Source: RGIG5579 sp045541915 (GTDB lineage: Bacteria > Bacillota > Clostridia > Oscillospirales > SIG627). Taken from it: a stretch of 64,000 nt of DNA. Position numbers and translations under genes: made by a program. The stretch covers positions 1 through 64,000 of the forward strand of contig JAZQJZ010000037.1 in the NCBI GenBank assembly GCA_045541915.1. The letters run 5' to 3'. Of this stretch, positions 6,485 to 15,677 are shown in pieces (position 1 is the stretch's first letter; every line of letters starts with the position of its first letter). The notes beneath the pieces were generated by a model, which saw nothing but the letters and a program-made list of their open reading frames with translations, searched no databases and had not been told where the DNA came from.

Positions 6485-9007
6485 ATGGCAGAAACAGTGA
6501 AAATCAGTCAACTTGCAAAGGATCTTGAAGTAAAGTCAAAAGATCTGGTTGCAGTATTCTCCCAGCTTGGTATGACCAAGCAGACCGGCGGAGTACTGGA
6601 AACGGATGAGGTCAGCTTTGTTTTGCAGACTTTAATGGACCGTTTCCCTGTTGAGAATATTAATGATTATATTGACGGAAAATATAAGGTGAAGGCAACT
6701 GCGCAGGAAATCGCAGAAAAAGAAGCTGCGGAAAAAGCTGCCGCAGAGAAGGCTGCCGCCGAAAAAGCCGCCGCTGAAAAGGCTGCTGCAGAAAAGGCTG
6801 CTGCAGAAAAGGCCGCTGCAGAAAAGGCCGCTGCAGAAAAAGCCGCTGCAGAAAAGGCTGCTGCGGAAAAAGCCGCTGCAGAGAAGGCTGCCGCTGAAAA
6901 AGCTGCCGCCGCTGCCAAGGCAGAAGCAGAAAAGAAAAAGCAACAACAGCACGACCGCTTTGCCGCCGCCCGTCCCGGTCAGACCGAAAAGAAAGAGAAA
7001 AAGCGTGAAGAAAAGGCAGAGAAGCGCAATCCCTCCGCGAATCAGGCGCCTGTGTTCACCGGTCCCAAAACGGAATTTGTGGCAAAGAAAAAGGAAACCC
7101 GTATCATCGATACCAAGATCGTGGATATCGATCTTTCCAAGTACGATGAAAAGAATTACGAATTCGGAAACGATGCCGGACGCCGCCGTATGGCACCCCG
7201 TCGCCCCCGTCGCGGAGAGAAGAAAAAGCGCAGTCCCGAGAATGTAGTGAGAGCCACGATCCCCACTCACATTTTCCTGCCGGAGACCATTGTGGTTTCC
7301 GATCTGGCAAAGGAACTTCGCGTCACCACCGCTGATGTAATGAAAAAGCTGATGATGATGGGCGCTATGGCAACGGCCAACCAAAGCATCGATTTCGATA
7401 CCGCCGCTCTGGTTGCCGATGAATTCGGAAGCGAAGCAGAGCCCTTGAAGGTGGTTACCATTGAGGAAAAACTCATTGACGAAAGCAGTGACGAGGCAGA
7501 ATCTCTGCAGGATAGAAGCCCTGTGGTGGTGGTGATGGGTCACGTTGACCACGGTAAGACCTCCATTCTGGATGCCATCCGTCACGCCAATGTTACCGCC
7601 GGAGAAGCCGGTGGTATTACCCAGCACATCGGTGCTTATCGCATCGAGGTGGACGGTCGGCCTATTACCTTCCTGGATACCCCCGGTCACGCTGCCTTTA
7701 CCGCTATGCGTGCCCGCGGTGCACAGTTGACGGATATTGCCGTTCTGGTGGTTGCCGCCGATGACGGTATTATGCCCCAGACCATTGAAGCCATCAACCA
7801 CGCAAAAGCTGCTGGTGTTTCCATTATTGTTGCCATCAATAAGATGGACAAGCCCGGCGCCAACCCTGATACCATCAAGCAGGAATTGACCAAATACGAT
7901 CTGGTTCCCGAGGAATGGGGCGGCGATGTGATCTGCGTTCCCGTTTCCGCTTTGACCAAGAAGGGCATTCCGGATCTTCTGGAAAACATTCTTCTGGTTG
8001 CCGAAATGGCAGATCTGAAGGCCAATCCCGACCGTGAAGCCAAGGGCGCTGTGATCGAAGCCAAACTGGATAAGGGCAGAGGTCCTGTTGCCACGGTCCT
8101 GGTTCAGAACGGTACCCTCCACGTGGGTGATGTGATCATTGCCGGCGGTGCTGTGGGCAGAGTTCGTGCCATGACCGATGACAGAGGCAGAAACGTGAAG
8201 ACTGCCGGTCCCAGCGTTCCCGTTGAGATCCTGGGTCTTGACCAGGTTCCCGGCGCAGGGGATATTTTCAATGCAGTCAAAGACGAAAAAATGGCAAGAG
8301 AGCTGGCCGATCAGAGAAAGAATCAGCAGAAAGAGGAAGAATTCCGTGCCAACGCCAAGGTTAGCCTGGAGGACTTCTTCAATCAGATGAAAGAGGGCGT
8401 ACAGAGCCTGAATATCATTGTCAAAGCCGATGTTCAGGGTAGTGCCGAGGCAGTGAAGGCTTCCTTGGAGAAGCTTTCTTGCGAAGAAGTGAAGGTGAAG
8501 GTCATTCACGCCGCCGTTGGTGGAATCACCGAAAACGATGTGATGCTGGCCTCCGCTTCCAATGCCATCATTGTAGGCTTTAACGTCCGCCCCGACCGTG
8601 GCGCAACGGAAAGTGCCACCCAAAACCAGGTGGACATCCGTACTTACCGCATCATTTATGAGTGCCTGGAAGAAATTGAAAAGGCCATGAAGGGTATGCT
8701 GGCTCCCACCTTCCGTGAAAATGTTTTGGGCCAGGCGGAGGTTCGCCAGACCATTCGTGTTCCCGGTGTGGGTGTGATCGCCGGTTCTTACGTAACCGAC
8801 GGTAAGATCACCCGTAACTCTATGATCCGTGTTCTGCGTGACTCCGTGGTGATCTTTGAAGATAAGATCTCCTCCTTGAAGAGATTTAAGGACGACGCCA
8901 AGGAAGTGGCGCAAGGCTATGAATGCGGTGTCGGCCTTGAAAAATTCAACGACATTCACGTGGGCGACGTATTGGAAGCCTATGTGATGGAAGAGGTCAG
9001 AGACTGA
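6485..9007 (+). CDS. infB: Translation initiation factor IF-2
   Basis: This 840-residue GTPase brings initiator tRNA to the 30S subunit. It starts with an IF-2N domain (KISQLAKDLEVKSKDLV). Then comes an Ala/Glu/Lys tandem repeat at residues about 80-139, a basic linker, a second IF-2N domain (about 260-310) and the G domain with GHVDHGKT at residue 352, DTPGHAAF and NKMD. The C-terminal domains bind fMet-tRNA. GGAGGG lies 8 bases before the ATG. The length is normal for the family; only the regular repeat stands out. Confidence 0.97.
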   Translation: MAETVKISQLAKDLEVKSKDLVAVFSQLGMTKQTGGVLETDEVSFVLQTLMDRFPVENINDYIDGKYKVKATAQEIAEKEAAEKAAAEKAAAEKAAAEKAAAEKAAAEKAAAEKAAAEKAAAEKAAAEKAAAEKAAAEKAAAAAKAEAEKKKQQQHDRFAAARPGQTEKKEKKREEKAEKRNPSANQAPVFTGPKTEFVAKKKETRIIDTKIVDIDLSKYDEKNYEFGNDAGRRRMAPRRPRRGEKKKRSPENVVRATIPTHIFLPETIVVSDLAKELRVTTADVMKKLMMMGAMATANQSIDFDTAALVADEFGSEAEPLKVVTIEEKLIDESSDEAESLQDRSPVVVVMGHVDHGKTSILDAIRHANVTAGEAGGITQHIGAYRIEVDGRPITFLDTPGHAAFTAMRARGAQLTDIAVLVVAADDGIMPQTIEAINHAKAAGVSIIVAINKMDKPGANPDTIKQELTKYDLVPEEWGGDVICVPVSALTKKGIPDLLENILLVAEMADLKANPDREAKGAVIEAKLDKGRGPVATVLVQNGTLHVGDVIIAGGAVGRVRAMTDDRGRNVKTAGPSVPVEILGLDQVPGAGDIFNAVKDEKMARELADQRKNQQKEEEFRANAKVSLEDFFNQMKEGVQSLNIIVKADVQGSAEAVKASLEKLSCEEVKVKVIHAAVGGITENDVMLASASNAIIVGFNVRPDRGATESATQNQVDIRTYRIIYECLEEIEKAMKGMLAPTFRENVLGQAEVRQTIRVPGVGVIAGSYVTDGKITRNSMIRVLRDSVVIFEDKISSLKRFKDDAKEVAQGYECGVGLEKFNDIHVGDVLEAYVMEEVRD
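6722..6901 (+). repeat. 15-bp in-frame tandem repeat in infB
   Basis: Twelve consecutive 15-base units encode AAAEK (the first is EAAEK). Several neighbouring units are identical at the DNA level (GCCGCTGCAGAAAAG or one base different), while the outer ones differ at third positions. This suggests recent unit expansion on an older helical linker. The peptide should form one long charged helix between the first IF-2N domain and the rest of IF-2. Confidence 0.95.
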
Positions 9008-9024
9008 CCTTTTGAAAGGACATT

Positions 9025-9375
9025 ATGAACCATAGACAGGAACGAATCAACGATTCCGTTGCCCAGACCATGGGTGAAATCATCCGAAATGTGAAGGATC
9101 CCCGGGTTGCCGGCTCTTTTGTGACGGTGAACGCCGCCAGAGTCACCCCGGATCTGAAATTTGCCAAAATTTATTTTGGCACCATCACGGGAGACCCTGC
9201 GGAGGTACAGAAGGGACTTGAGAGTGCTGCTGGATTTTTGCGCTCCTCTCTTGCCGCAAAGCTCAACCTTCGCCAGACTCCGGAACTTACCTTTATTCAC
9301 GACCGCTCTGCGGAGCACGGTGCCCACATTGCCGAAGTGCTGAGGGATTTGAATGTTGATGAAAATCGCGACTGA
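9025..9375 (+). CDS. rbfA: Ribosome-binding factor A
   Basis: This 116-residue protein is a cold-shock-associated 30S maturation factor with a KH-like fold. It shows the RbfA pattern RQERINDSVAQTMGEII, VKDPRV, VTPDLKFAKIYF and a C-terminal LTFIHDRSAEHGAHI. AAAGGAC lies 6 bases before the ATG. Its last 23 bases overlap the start of nrnA. Confidence 0.95.
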   Translation: MNHRQERINDSVAQTMGEIIRNVKDPRVAGSFVTVNAARVTPDLKFAKIYFGTITGDPAEVQKGLESAAGFLRSSLAAKLNLRQTPELTFIHDRSAEHGAHIAEVLRDLNVDENRD

Positions 9376-10321
9376 TCTGAACGAAATGAAACGTGCCATG
9401 GAAGACCCGAAATTCGATCGGGTCTTTGTGGCGTGTCACCGCAGTCCCGACGGAGATGCCACAGGCTCCGCCTTTGCATTGGCCTATGCCTTGCGAAAAA
9501 TGGGGAAGAAGGCAAAGGTGTTTTGCCCTGATCCCTTTGGAGAAAAGTTCTCCTATTTGACACAGGAAGAGAAGGATCTTTCTGATTTTGAACCGAAAAA
9601 GATTGTGACCGTGGATGTGGCCGCACCAGAAATGCTTTGCCAGGCACCCTTTGCCGACAGAATTGATCTTGCGCTGGATCACCATCGAATCAATACGGTC
9701 TCTGCAAAGCTGAAATTTGTGGATCCTCAGGCCGCCAGCTGCGGTGAGATCATCACCGATCTGATCCGGCTTTTGAAAGTTCCCTTTGATTCCTATCTTG
9801 CCCGTGCGCTTTACACTGCTGTGGTAACAGATACGGGCTGCTTCCGCTATTCCAATACCACCCAAAAAACCTTTTTGGCAGCCGCACATCTTGCCTCGCA
9901 CCTGGAGCATGGCGATCTTTATTGGATCAATAAGCTGATGTTTGAAACCAAGCCCTACAACCAGGTTCGCCTGGAGGCTTATGCCGCTGAGCACGTGGCC
10001 TTTGCCAAAGAGGGCAGGGTTGCCTATCTTGCTGTGACCCGTTCCAAGCAGGAGGAAATGGGCGCTTCCTATCAGGATCTGGATTCTCTTGTGAATGTGA
10101 TCCGTCAGATTCGCGGCGTTCAGGTGTGTATCATTGCCAAGGAAAGAGAAGAGGGAACCTTTAAGGTCTCCGTGCGCAGTGAAGACGGCTTTGACGCCTC
10201 TTCCTTCTGTGCCCATTTTGGCGGTGGCGGACATTTTGCCGCTGCAGGATGTACCCTTTTGGGTACCGACCGGGAGGTGCTTTCTGCCCTTTTGGAAGAG
10301 GTAGAAAGGAGACTTCCTTGA
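9353..10321 (+). CDS. nrnA: DHH-family oligoribonuclease / pAp phosphatase NrnA
   Basis: This 322-residue enzyme degrades nanoRNA and dephosphorylates 3'-phosphoadenosine 5'-phosphate. The DHH domain shows CHRSPDGDATGSA near residue 25, LDHH near residue 105 and VVTDTGCFRYSNT. The C-terminal DHHA1 domain ends with GGGGHFAAAGC. The ATG at 9353 lies inside rbfA, 5 bases after GAGGGA; an ATG at 9359 is a possible alternative. Its place between rbfA and truB is typical of Firmicutes. Confidence 0.92.
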   Translation: MLMKIATDLNEMKRAMEDPKFDRVFVACHRSPDGDATGSAFALAYALRKMGKKAKVFCPDPFGEKFSYLTQEEKDLSDFEPKKIVTVDVAAPEMLCQAPFADRIDLALDHHRINTVSAKLKFVDPQAASCGEIITDLIRLLKVPFDSYLARALYTAVVTDTGCFRYSNTTQKTFLAAAHLASHLEHGDLYWINKLMFETKPYNQVRLEAYAAEHVAFAKEGRVAYLAVTRSKQEEMGASYQDLDSLVNVIRQIRGVQVCIIAKEREEGTFKVSVRSEDGFDASSFCAHFGGGGHFAAAGCTLLGTDREVLSALLEEVERRLP

Positions 10322-11226
10322 AAAGCGGTGTCTTGAATCTCTATAAGGAAAAGGGATTCACCTCTCACGATGCCGTTGCCATTGTGAGAAGACTCTTCGG
10401 CACGAAAAAGGTGGGACACACCGGAACCCTGGATCCCAATGCCACCGGCGTTTTGCCCATTCTCATCGGGTCGGCGGCCAAAGCCTGCGATCTGATCCCC
10501 GAAGAAACCAAGATCTATCGGGCAACGGTTCGTTTCGGCATCCGCACCGATACAGAGGATGTCTGGGGAAAGGTTCTCGAGGAGGATCCTCGCCGTCCGG
10601 AGCAAGGTGCACTGGAGGAAGCCATGACCTCTTTTTTAGGGGAGTATCAGCAGATCCCTCCTATGGTTTCTGCCATTAAGGTTGGCGGAAAAAAACTGTA
10701 TGAATATGCCAGGGAAGGAAAAACGGTGGAGCGGAAAGCAAGACCGGTTTTGATCCATTCCTTTACCCTTTTATCCTTTTCCCGGGAGGAAGCCTCCTTT
10801 CGGGCAGAGGTATCCAAAGGGACTTATATTCGCACCTTACTTACTGATCTTTGTGAAAAAGTGGGTGTTTTGGGCGCAATGAGCGCTCTGGAAAGAGAAA
10901 AAAGCGGAATTTTCCAGGTTCGGGACGCTATTTGTCTGTCTCAATTGGAAGAGATGGCACCGGAAGAGAGGCAGAGTCTGCTTCTTCCCACCGAACAGCT
11001 TTTTGAAAGCCATGACTCTTTTCATCTTCCCCCTTTTTTTGATCGGCTGGTGGCAAACGGATGTGCCGTGTCCACAGAAAAATTGGGACTTTCCCATAAA
11101 GAAGTGTCCTGCCGGCTTCGCCTGTATCAAAGGGGAGTGTTTTTCGCCCTGGGAGAAATTGTGGAAGAAGAGGGCGAAAAGAAACTGAAAAAGATCAAAA
11201 ATTTTCTGCCGGATGGAGAAAACTGA
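10318..11226 (+). CDS. truB: tRNA pseudouridine-55 synthase TruB
   Basis: This 302-residue enzyme makes pseudouridine 55 in the T loop of tRNAs. The catalytic aspartate lies in GHTGTLDPNATGVLP, and KVGGKKLYEYAREG and KGTYIRTL are further family motifs. I choose the TTG at 10318, which overlaps the nrnA stop (TTGA) and lies 8 bases after AAAGGAG. An upstream ATG at 10249 would add a non-homologous stretch. It is the last gene of the operon. Confidence 0.94.
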   Translation: MKSGVLNLYKEKGFTSHDAVAIVRRLFGTKKVGHTGTLDPNATGVLPILIGSAAKACDLIPEETKIYRATVRFGIRTDTEDVWGKVLEEDPRRPEQGALEEAMTSFLGEYQQIPPMVSAIKVGGKKLYEYAREGKTVERKARPVLIHSFTLLSFSREEASFRAEVSKGTYIRTLLTDLCEKVGVLGAMSALEREKSGIFQVRDAICLSQLEEMAPEERQSLLLPTEQLFESHDSFHLPPFFDRLVANGCAVSTEKLGLSHKEVSCRLRLYQRGVFFALGEIVEEEGEKKLKKIKNFLPDGEN

Positions 11227-11317
11227 AAAAATTTCTCTTTCCTTTGACAAATAGAATATCGGTCACGCTCTGAGGAAAAAATAAAGATAAACAGATTTTT
11301 TTCTCGGAGGAAGACCA

Positions 11318-13549
11318 ATGAAAGCAGTTATTTTAGCAGGAGGACGGGGAGAGAGACTCCGTCCCATTACCGATACCAGACCTAAGCCCTTGGTTCCCGT
11401 GCTTGCCAGACCTGTGATGGACTATTGTCTTTCCCTTTTGGCTCACCACGGTGTCAAAGAGGCTTATGTGACCACTCATTATCTGGCAGATCAGATCCGC
11501 CACCGTTACGGAAAAGAAGCCTTTGGTATGGCTCTTTCCTATTCTCAGGAGGAAACTCCCTTGGGAACTGCCGGCGGCGTAAAAATATTGGAAGAGCATT
11601 TAAAAGGGGAGAAGGCCTTTCTCGTTATGAGCGGCGATGCCCTCTGCGACTTTGATCTGACCCGCGCTCTTTTGTTTCATCAAGAAAAAAATGCGGATGT
11701 GACCATTGTTTTATCCAGCGTCAAAACCCCGCTGGAATACGGTGTGGTCCTGTCTGATACCTTTGAAAAAATATTTGCCTTTGCGGAAAAGCCCGATTGG
11801 TCGGAGACCTTTTCCGATCTGGTCAATACCGGTGTTTATATCATTTCCCCTCATGTATTGGATCGGATCCCACAAGGAAAAACCTTTGATTTTTCCCAGG
11901 ATCTCTTTCCCTTGCTCCTGAAAGAGGGCTACCGTCTTTTCGGCTATAAGGACGAGGGGTACTGGTGCGACATCGGTAAAATTCCCACGCTCTATCGATG
12001 CAATCTGGATGTGATGCAGGGCAGAGCGAAAACCTATCTCCCTCCGGAGGGACGCGTGGTAACAAGCGCTGACGGAGCGGGGTGCTATTTTGTCTCAAAC
12101 GGTGCTCGAGTGGATGAGGGCGCCGAAATTAGAACCGGATCTGTGATCTCTTCCGGTGTCCATCTCGCCCGGGGCAGTCGGGTGTCCGGATCTTTGGTTC
12201 TGGAACAAGCAAAGCTGGAAAAGGGCGCGCTTTCTCAAGATGCGGTGCTTTGCGAACAGGTTACCTTGCGGGAAGATGCCGTGGCAATGCCCGGCAGCGT
12301 TTTGGGAGCAGGCTCTGCTGTGATGCCAAAAGCTGCAACCACCCCCGGCAAGAAATACCCTCCCTTTTCCGTTTTGACCCGTCTTCCCCCTTTTCAGGAG
12401 GATAGCCTTGTTTTTACTGAAAAAGGGGCTTCGTCAGGCTCGGTTCCGGGGCTTGACGGAAAGGGATCAGAAGACCTGGGATGCGCGTTCGCCCGGTCCT
12501 TTTCCAAAAACATCGCTGTTGTTTGGGATGAAAAGGAAAAGAAAAGCGCCTATTTTGCCTCTCTGTTTGCCGGCGGTGTGATCCGTGGCGGTAAGAGTGC
12601 TTTTCTTTTGGGAGAGGGAACTTATCCTATGGCCTCCTTTGGCGCATCTGTCTATCGGCTCCCTACGGTATTTGTCACTGTAAGCGGAGGCAGAGGAATG
12701 TTCTTCGGCTATGAGGAGGACGGATTTCCTTTGTTAAGAAAGGATACCATCCGCCTTGCACGCTTTCACGGAGAAGAATCCGCCGAAGGGGAAGGCAGCA
12801 TTCTGATCCGAGAGAATTTGGAAGAAAAATATCTTTTGGCTCTCTGTGCGGAAATGGGCAAGCAAAAGGGGAGAGCTTTGGGCCTTGGAGGCACATCTTC
12901 CCGTCTTTTGAAAGAAGCAGCCATAAGATCCGGTTTGCACGCATATGATAGAACCAGGGAAAAGGGCTTGAGCCTGGAGATCTTTGATCGGGGCTTTAAG
13001 ATCTTTTGGAATGGGGAGAAGCTGGCAGACACAGAAAAGGCGAGACTTTTTGTCATTGAAGAACAAATGAAACAGGGAAGAAGAAGCTTTCTTCTCCCCG
13101 ATTCGGCACCGAAAATGTTGGCAGAGCACATTGAAAACCGAGGAGGCAAGGTTTTGTTTTTCTCCATGGGTCAGACCTGTGAAAACCAAATGCAGGAGAG
13201 AAACCGCGGAGAAAAGGAACGGTGGCTGTTTGACCATAATTTCCTTGCAGCCCGGGTGCTTTTTCACCTGAATAAAATGGAGGAGGAGCAGATCCCCCGC
13301 GCGTTTCGCGCCACACCGGACATTTTTATCAGCCAGCTACGCTATATCCCCAAGGATGAAAATAAAGCAAAAATTTTAGGAAGGGCCCCAAGAGAAGCAA
13401 ACGGCGTTCACACCCGTGTGCGCATCCACCCCGGCTTTTATGGGATCCGTATAGTTTCCGAGGCAACCAGCTTTGAGGCGGCCTTGGATCACGCATTTGA
13501 ATATAGAGGAAAGTTAAATGAAATTGAAAAAAACATCGGGGGAAGGTAA
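11318..13549 (+). CDS. Sugar nucleotidyltransferase fused to a degenerate phosphohexomutase domain
   Basis: This is a 743-residue protein. Residues 1-235 are a nucleotidyltransferase with AGGRGERLRP, TRPKPL and MSGDALCDFD, as in mannose-1-phosphate guanylyltransferases. Residues about 240-350 are hexapeptide repeats of a left-handed beta helix. Residues about 390-743 resemble the alpha-D-phosphohexomutase fold, but the catalytic serine loop (T-A-S-H-N-P in active enzymes) reads TVSGGRG at about 454-460. No D-G-D-x-D-R metal loop is visible either. The first half should make an NDP-sugar; the second is probably not a mutase. GGAGGAAG precedes the ATG. Its end overlaps the RNase J start by 32 bases. 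Related fusions with intact mutase domains are known in other bacteria. Confidence 0.85.
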   Translation: MKAVILAGGRGERLRPITDTRPKPLVPVLARPVMDYCLSLLAHHGVKEAYVTTHYLADQIRHRYGKEAFGMALSYSQEETPLGTAGGVKILEEHLKGEKAFLVMSGDALCDFDLTRALLFHQEKNADVTIVLSSVKTPLEYGVVLSDTFEKIFAFAEKPDWSETFSDLVNTGVYIISPHVLDRIPQGKTFDFSQDLFPLLLKEGYRLFGYKDEGYWCDIGKIPTLYRCNLDVMQGRAKTYLPPEGRVVTSADGAGCYFVSNGARVDEGAEIRTGSVISSGVHLARGSRVSGSLVLEQAKLEKGALSQDAVLCEQVTLREDAVAMPGSVLGAGSAVMPKAATTPGKKYPPFSVLTRLPPFQEDSLVFTEKGASSGSVPGLDGKGSEDLGCAFARSFSKNIAVVWDEKEKKSAYFASLFAGGVIRGGKSAFLLGEGTYPMASFGASVYRLPTVFVTVSGGRGMFFGYEEDGFPLLRKDTIRLARFHGEESAEGEGSILIRENLEEKYLLALCAEMGKQKGRALGLGGTSSRLLKEAAIRSGLHAYDRTREKGLSLEIFDRGFKIFWNGEKLADTEKARLFVIEEQMKQGRRSFLLPDSAPKMLAEHIENRGGKVLFFSMGQTCENQMQERNRGEKERWLFDHNFLAARVLFHLNKMEEEQIPRAFRATPDIFISQLRYIPKDENKAKILGRAPREANGVHTRVRIHPGFYGIRIVSEATSFEAALDHAFEYRGKLNEIEKNIGGR

Positions 13550-15503
13550 ATCCCTTCCCGTACATAACAAAAAGAGAAACACCGGATTTTTCAAAAATCG
13601 CAAAAAGAGTCCGAAAAAAGAAGAAAAATTGACGGTGGAACAGGAGATTCTTTTGATGAGAGAAGCGGAAAAGAAGAAAAAAGGCAAGCCCTCTTCTTCT
13701 GGAAAAAAGGATTCTGCCCCTCAAAAGGCGCCGACGGAAGGAAAATCCGGCGGTAAGCAGAATCCGAAAAAACACTCCGGCGAAAACAATACCAGACCCA
13801 AATCCGGCTATCGCAAGGCTTCCAACGTCAAAAAGGAAGCCAAGACTGCTCCCGTCCGCATGATTCCTCTGGGAGGACTGGGCGAAATCGGAAAAAATAT
13901 GACCGTTTTGGAAACCGATGAGGATATCATTGTCATCGATTGCGGAATGGGCTTTCCCGATGACGGAATGCTGGGGATTGACCTGGTCATTCCTGATACT
14001 CAGTATTTGGAAGAAAATGCCCATAAGATCCGCGGCATTTTCCTGACTCACGGTCATGAGGATCATATCGGCGCCATTCCATACGTATTGAGAAAACTGA
14101 ATGTTCCCCTTTACGGAACCCGTCTGACACTGGGCATTGTCAGCAACAAGCTGGAGGAATTTGGCCTGGACCGCCAGGCCGATCTGATCACCTGCCGCCC
14201 CGGGGAAACGGTACACGCCGGCGCCTTTGATGTGGAGCTGATCTCGGTGAATCATTCCATTGCCGATGCGGTGGCCTTTGCTATCCATTCTCCGGTCGGC
14301 ACGCTGGTGTTCACCGGCGACTTCAAGATTGATTCTACTCCCATTGCCGGTGAAATGACCGATCTGACCCGATTCGGCGAATTGGGAAGACAGGGTGTGA
14401 CGGCTCTTTTCTGCGATTCCACCAACTGTGAAAGACCCGGCTTTACCCCCAGCGAACGCACGGTGGGAACCAGCCTGGAGCAAATCTTCCACGAAAACGA
14501 AAAGCGTGTGGTGGTGGCCACCTTCTCTTCCAATATCCACCGGGTGCAGCAGATCATCGATGCCAGCGTGAAGCACCATCGGGCAGTTTGCATTTTGGGA
14601 AGAAGTATGACCAATATTGTGAACACTGCCTCCAAACTGGGATATATGAAGATTCCTGCCGGCACCATCATAGAGCCGGAGGAACTGAAGAAGTTTGCAC
14701 CGCGAAATGTAACGCTGATCACCACAGGCAGCCAGGGCGAAGCTATGAGCGCTCTTTCCCGTATGGCATTCGGCACCCACAGCCAGGTGAAGATCTCTCC
14801 GGAGGATATGGTGGTGATTTCCGCCCATCCCATTCCCGGCAACGAGAAGACCATTGGAAATATCATCAATGAATTGATGAAAAAGCACGTGGAGGTGGTC
14901 TATGACCGAATCGCGGAGGTACATGTTTCCGGTCACGCTTGCCAGGAAGAGATCAAAATGATCTTTGCCCTGACAAAGCCTCGCTTTTTTGTGCCGGTTC
15001 ACGGAGAATATAAGCACCTTGCCCGCAATGCCAGCTTGGCAGAATATGCGGGGATCCCCAAGGAAAACATTTTCATTTCCGAAATCGGAAAAGTACTGGA
15101 GTTTTCCGCCGGCGGCACTGCCGCACGGTTTGCCGGTAGCGTTCCCTCCGGAATGCTTATGGTAGATGGCCTTGGTGTGGGCGATGTGGGAAGCGTGGTG
15201 CTTCGGGACCGAAAGCTTCTTTCGGAAGAGGGCATCATCACTGTGGTGGCTGCAGTGGATTCCTACGGCAAATTCCTGGTCAGTGAGCCTCAGATCATCA
15301 CAAGGGGATTTGTGTATGTAAAAGAAAACGAGGATCTGATGGAAGAGATCCGCACCGTATCCCGTCGTGTCATTGAAAACGCCCTGGACAGTGGCCTTGA
15401 TATGGCATCGGTAAAGAACCGTTCCAGAGATGAGATTTCCAAATTTTTATTTGGAAGAATCCGCCGCCGTCCCATGGTTTTGACGGTGCTTTTGGAAACC
15501 TGA
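13518..15503 (+). CDS. rnj: Ribonuclease J
   Basis: This 661-residue metallo-beta-lactamase/beta-CASP nuclease acts in mRNA decay and rRNA maturation, with both 5' exo and endo activity in the family. The metal site HGHEDH is at 178-183. Other motifs are IPLGGLGEIGKNM, FTGDFKID, the beta-CASP segment and HVSGHA, followed by the C-terminal dimer domain. Residues 1-110 are an unusual Lys/Ser/Gly-rich disordered extension; most RNase J proteins are about 555 residues. The start overlaps the previous gene by 32 bases and has AGAGGAAAG upstream. A terminator follows. Confidence 0.94.
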   Translation: MKLKKTSGEGKSLPVHNKKRNTGFFKNRKKSPKKEEKLTVEQEILLMREAEKKKKGKPSSSGKKDSAPQKAPTEGKSGGKQNPKKHSGENNTRPKSGYRKASNVKKEAKTAPVRMIPLGGLGEIGKNMTVLETDEDIIVIDCGMGFPDDGMLGIDLVIPDTQYLEENAHKIRGIFLTHGHEDHIGAIPYVLRKLNVPLYGTRLTLGIVSNKLEEFGLDRQADLITCRPGETVHAGAFDVELISVNHSIADAVAFAIHSPVGTLVFTGDFKIDSTPIAGEMTDLTRFGELGRQGVTALFCDSTNCERPGFTPSERTVGTSLEQIFHENEKRVVVATFSSNIHRVQQIIDASVKHHRAVCILGRSMTNIVNTASKLGYMKIPAGTIIEPEELKKFAPRNVTLITTGSQGEAMSALSRMAFGTHSQVKISPEDMVVISAHPIPGNEKTIGNIINELMKKHVEVVYDRIAEVHVSGHACQEEIKMIFALTKPRFFVPVHGEYKHLARNASLAEYAGIPKENIFISEIGKVLEFSAGGTAARFAGSVPSGMLMVDGLGVGDVGSVVLRDRKLLSEEGIITVVAAVDSYGKFLVSEPQIITRGFVYVKENEDLMEEIRTVSRRVIENALDSGLDMASVKNRSRDEISKFLFGRIRRRPMVLTVLLET

Positions 15504-15505
15504 TA

Positions 15506-15541
15506 AAAAACGGAGTGCAAAGGAATTTGCACTCCGTTTTT
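15506..15541 (+). terminator. Rho-independent terminator after RNase J
   Basis: ACGGAGTGCAAA pairs with TTTGCACTCCGT around a GGAA loop, followed by a T run. It starts a few bases after the stop codon. Confidence 0.92.
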
Positions 15542-15587
15542 ATGAAAAATAAACAAGAAAAGGAAAGCAAAATATACAGAAAAGAAC

Positions 15588-15616
15588 TTGATTTTTGTTT
15601 TTTGCTGTGATAAAAT
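15588..15616 (+). promoter_or_regulatory. Promoter of the large secreted protein gene
   Basis: TTGATT (-35) and TAAAAT (-10) are separated by 17 bases. The start codon is about 60 bases downstream, preceded by AGAAAGG. Confidence 0.75.
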
Positions 15617-15677
15617 AGATTACACATAAGATAAAATCGGTTCAAAGTATGCTTTGAGCCCAGAAAGGTAAAGAGTT

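Noticed and set aside
6632..8959. 775-codon open frame on the minus strand opposite infB
   Set aside because: It is antisense to a certain gene, is rich in His/Gly/Asn from reverse-complemented common codons, and has no ribosome binding site or family motif.
11244..11267. TTGACA at 11244-11249 as a promoter for the nucleotidyltransferase gene
   Set aside because: No -10-like box occurs at 16-18 bases; the gene may be read from the upstream operon or from an unrecognised promoter.
12480..13549. Active phosphomannomutase in the C-terminal half of the fused nucleotidyltransferase
   Set aside because: The catalytic Ser-His loop and the metal-binding aspartate loop are not present in recognisable form.
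13329..15017. 562-codon open frame opposite RNase J
   Set aside because: RNase J motifs are complete on the plus strand; the opposite frame shows no domain.
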